DNA of 7,690 bases from Bordetella parapertussis. GTDB lineage: Bacteria; Pseudomonadota; Gammaproteobacteria; Burkholderiales; Burkholderiaceae_C. Each line of letters begins with the position of its first letter. The stretch's first letter is position 1. The position numbers and the translations under genes are program-made. Where the stretch lies: NCBI GenBank assembly GCA_945871945.1, contig CAMBXY010000067.1, forward strand, positions 1-7,690, in the 5' to 3' direction. The notes below the pieces were generated by a model. It was not told the DNA's origin. It worked only from the letters and a program-made list of their open reading frames with translations, and searched no databases. This document shows, one piece after another, positions 6,330 through 7,690 of this stretch.

Positions 6330-6352
6330 GTTATACGTATACATTATATAAC
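6330..6352 (-). promoter_or_regulatory. Toxin-antitoxin promoter and autoregulatory operator
   Basis: This AT-rich segment holds nested symmetry: GTTATA (6330-6335) pairs with TATAAC (6347-6352), and within it lie perfect palindromes TATACGTATA (6332-6341) and TTATATAA (6344-6351). A consensus -10 TATAAT lies on the minus strand at 6348-6343, so transcription would start around 6336, inside the first palindrome. Binding of the ribbon-helix-helix antitoxin here would block its own promoter, the usual arrangement in such modules. No good -35 was found; it would fall inside the end of the MarR gene. The segment ends one base before the MarR stop codon. Confidence 0.6.
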
Positions 6353-6856
6353 TTAGACCACCACATAGTGTGAATACGCCCCTGCATAAGCTTCAAGCCC
6401 CAAGCTGACCACGGTCGCCACATCCGCGCCCACCTCTTGGCGAAACTCGTCTTCGGCCTGCGCAATAGCGGCCTCAAAAGCTTTCAGCCAAGACAGCCCC
6501 GTATCGGTGAACACGATGCGTTTGGCGCGTGCGTCGCCTTGGTCGTCTTCACGCCGCACCACGCCCCAAGCCTCGCATTGGTTGACCAAGTCGCCCATGG
6601 CTTGCTTGCTCATGCCCGCCATGGCAGCGAGTTCATTCAGGCGCGCGCCCTGCAACGGCAGGTGACGGGTGATGTGGATGTGGGCCGCGCTCACCTTGTC
6701 GCGTGCGGCCAGATTGGACAAGGCCAAGGGCGCGTCAATGTGCTGTGCCATCAACACCAAGACCCGCGCGTCAAAACGCCGCATGGCGTGACCCAGCAAG
6801 CGCCCCAAATGCGACTGACGCCAATCGTGAGCAGAAGTAACAAGATTAAAAGCCAT
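6353..6856 (-). CDS. MarR-family winged-helix transcriptional regulator
   Basis: This 167-residue DNA-binding regulator probably acts as a dimer. The winged helix-turn-helix spans about 45-120: ARLNELAAMAGMSKQAMGDLVNQCEAWGVV (71-100) covers helices 3-4, and RREDDQGDARAKRIVFTDTG (101-120) is the beta wing with the DxRAKRI pattern typical of MarR. The flanking helices 10-45 and 121-165 would form the dimerisation part. ATG 6856 (MAFNLVTSAHDW) gives the normal length; the frame is open to 6970, but that extension reads through the recA promoter region. No Shine-Dalgarno is visible at 6856. It is divergent from recA across 142 bases and 39 bases upstream of the antitoxin start on the same strand. 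Ligand and targets are unknown. A role in controlling recA is not suggested by the sequence beyond proximity. Confidence 0.9.
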   Translation of the reverse strand: MAFNLVTSAHDWRQSHLGRLLGHAMRRFDARVLVLMAQHIDAPLALSNLAARDKVSAAHIHITRHLPLQGARLNELAAMAGMSKQAMGDLVNQCEAWGVVRREDDQGDARAKRIVFTDTGLSWLKAFEAAIAQAEDEFRQEVGADVATVVSLGLEAYAGAYSHYVVV

Positions 6857-6890
6857 GTGTATATAGTAAGGCAAACTGACAAAAAAAGTG

Positions 6891-6919
6891 TTTACAGAAA
6901 TGTATAGGGCAGATAAAGT
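6891..6919 (+). promoter_or_regulatory. Candidate recA promoter
   Basis: TTTACA (6891-6896, five of six consensus bases) and TAAAGT (6914-6919, four of six) are separated by an optimal 17 bases. Transcription would start near 6926, leaving a leader of about 70 bases. The LexA box would lie just downstream of this start, where bound LexA could still block initiation or clearance. Confidence 0.4.
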
Positions 6920-6929
6920 ACTGTTCAAG
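6901..6929 (-). promoter_or_regulatory. Candidate promoter for the MarR-family gene
   Basis: On the minus strand TTGAAC (6929-6924) and TATACA (6906-6901) are spaced by 16 bases; each matches four of six sigma-70 consensus bases. Transcription would start near 6894, about 38 bases before the MarR ATG. It overlaps the candidate recA promoter on the other strand, so the two could interfere. This is weak evidence from hexamer matching only. Confidence 0.25.
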
Positions 6930-6935
6930 CATCCA

Positions 6936-6955
6936 GCCTGTGATTTGAAACAGGC
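6936..6955 (+). promoter_or_regulatory. LexA (SOS) box of recA
   Basis: GCCTGTGATTTGAAACAGGC contains a perfect CTGT-N8-ACAG core (6938-6953), the LexA operator of beta- and gammaproteobacteria, extended by two more paired bases on each side. It lies 43 bases before the recA ATG. A degenerate second match, CTGT-N8-CCAG (6921-6936), abuts it upstream and overlaps the candidate transcription start. LexA repression released by DNA damage is established for recA; binding here is inferred from the motif and location. Confidence 0.83.
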
Positions 6956-6984
6956 CAAGGTAATGCTCACAACCCATTGACCTT

Positions 6985-6993
6985 AAGAGGAGA
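6985..6993 (+). promoter_or_regulatory. Strong ribosome binding site of recA
   Basis: AAGAGGAGA lies five bases before ATG 6999. It is the best Shine-Dalgarno in the window and fixes the recA start. Confidence 0.85.
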
Positions 6994-6998
6994 TTCCC

Positions 6999-7690
6999 AT
7001 GGACAACGTTAAAAGTATCGCAGCTGCCGGTGAAAAAGCAAAAGCCCTGCAAGCCGCGCTGGCCCAAATTGAAAAGCAGTTTGGCAAAGGCACCATCATG
7101 CGTTTGGGTGAAGGCGAGGTCATCGCAGACATCCAAGTTGTCTCCACCGGCTCACTCGGCCTAGACGTCGCCTTGGGCGTGGGCGGTCTGCCACGCGGTC
7201 GGGTCATCGAAATTTACGGCCCAGAGTCCTCAGGCAAAACCACCCTCACCTTGCAAGTTATTGCCGAGATGCAAAAAACCGGCGGCACTTGCGCCTTTGT
7301 CGACGCCGAACACGCCCTGGACGTGCAGTACGCGCAAAAACTCGGCGTCAACCTGCAAGAGCTGCTCATCAGCCAGCCCGACACCGGCGAGCAGGCTTTA
7401 GAAATTGTCGACAGCTTGGTGCGCTCTGGCGCGGTCGACCTCATCGTCATCGACTCGGTGGCGGCGCTCACGCCCAAGGCCGAATTGGAAGGCGAAATGG
7501 GCGACTCCCTGCCTGGCTTGCAAGCCCGCCTCATGAGCCAGGCACTGCGCAAGCTCACCGCGCACATCAAGAAAACCAATTCCACCGTCATCTTCATCAA
7601 CCAAATCCGCATGAAGATTGGCGTCATGTTCGGCTCACCCGAAACTACCACGGGCGGCAATGCGCTCAAGTTCTACGCCTCTGTGCGCTT
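6999..7690 (+). CDS. recA: Recombinase RecA, 3'-truncated by window edge
   Basis: RecA is the cytoplasmic DNA-dependent ATPase that forms filaments on single-stranded DNA, drives homologous strand exchange and triggers LexA self-cleavage in the SOS response. The window holds 230 codons of a protein usually near 345-360 residues, and the frame is open at the right edge. Visible signatures are Walker [10 protein letters not shown] (74-82), the catalytic Glu104 in FVDAEHALD, Walker B LIVIDS (148-153), DNA-binding loop L1 at [10 protein letters not shown] (164-173), [14 protein letters not shown] (199-212), and loop L2 within [20 protein letters not shown] (206-225). All key residues seen so far are intact. 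The start at 6999 follows a strong Shine-Dalgarno. The gene is divergent from the MarR gene and preceded by a LexA box. Sequence style fits Burkholderiales. Confidence 0.99.
   Translation, partial: MDNVKSIAAAGEKAKALQAALAQIEKQFGKGTIMRLGEGEVIADIQVVSTGSLGLDVALGVGGLPRGRVIEIYGPESSGKTTLTLQVIAEMQKTGGTCAFVDAEHALDVQYAQKLGVNLQELLISQPDTGEQALEIVDSLVRSGAVDLIVIDSVAALTPKAELEGEMGDSLPGLQARLMSQALRKLTAHIKKTNSTVIFINQIRMKIGVMFGSPETTTGGNALKFYASVR

Noticed and set aside
6857..6970. N-terminal extension of the MarR-family protein
   Set aside because: It would translate the LexA box and promoter region. The sequence MSITLACFK... has no MarR similarity, and the length is normal from 6856.
7214..7669. Minus-strand open frame opposite recA
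   Set aside because: recA on the plus strand is certain and highly conserved. The antisense frame is a by-product of its codon usage.

Overview
The window looks like a piece of a betaproteobacterial chromosome, most likely order Burkholderiales and plausibly Comamonadaceae. This is inferred from the RecA sequence ([20 protein letters not shown] loop), the CTGT-N8-ACAG LexA box, the TctD/TctE-type two-component pair and the moderately high GC. The genus cannot be fixed from this sequence. All genes look intact except the two cut by the window edges. No rRNA, tRNA, CRISPR, insertion sequence or phage gene was seen, and no gene-free stretch exceeds about 142 bases.

Layout. (1) Positions 1-3540 hold a ferric-iron ABC importer. 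A periplasmic FutA/FbpA-type binding protein (minus strand, C-terminus outside the window) lies downstream of a fused two-domain permease (minus). The ATPase gene is divergent from the permease (plus). A Fur-box-like palindrome lies just upstream of the binding-protein gene. The divergent permease/ATPase promoter region holds a perfect 14-bp inverted repeat with a TACAAT hexamer facing outward in each arm. (2) Positions 3537-5656 hold a response regulator and a sensor histidine kinase in one minus-strand operon with a 4-base GTGA overlap. The kinase gene ends tail-to-tail with the ATPase gene, the two stop codons overlap by 4 bases, and a hairpin spans this junction. (3) Positions 5770-6313 hold a small type II toxin-antitoxin pair: a ribbon-helix-helix antitoxin followed by a MazF/PemK-family endoribonuclease with a 14-base overlap. 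An AT-rich palindromic operator/promoter lies at its head. (4) Positions 6353-6856 encode a MarR-family regulator, divergent from recA, which starts at 6999 behind a strong Shine-Dalgarno sequence and a clear LexA box and runs off the right edge.

How the parts work together. The importer supplies iron: the binding protein captures Fe(III), the permease carries it across the inner membrane, and the ATPase powers transport. Fur probably represses the binding-protein gene. The adjacent TctD/TctE-like pair may tune the importer, but the only evidence for this is gene position. The toxin-antitoxin pair should autoregulate as an independent module. recA is the SOS recombinase and should be LexA-controlled.

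No wholly new system is evident. The points most worth checking are the symmetrical divergent promoter, the hairpin across the convergent stop codons, and the partial duplication of the response-regulator start just upstream of its own gene.
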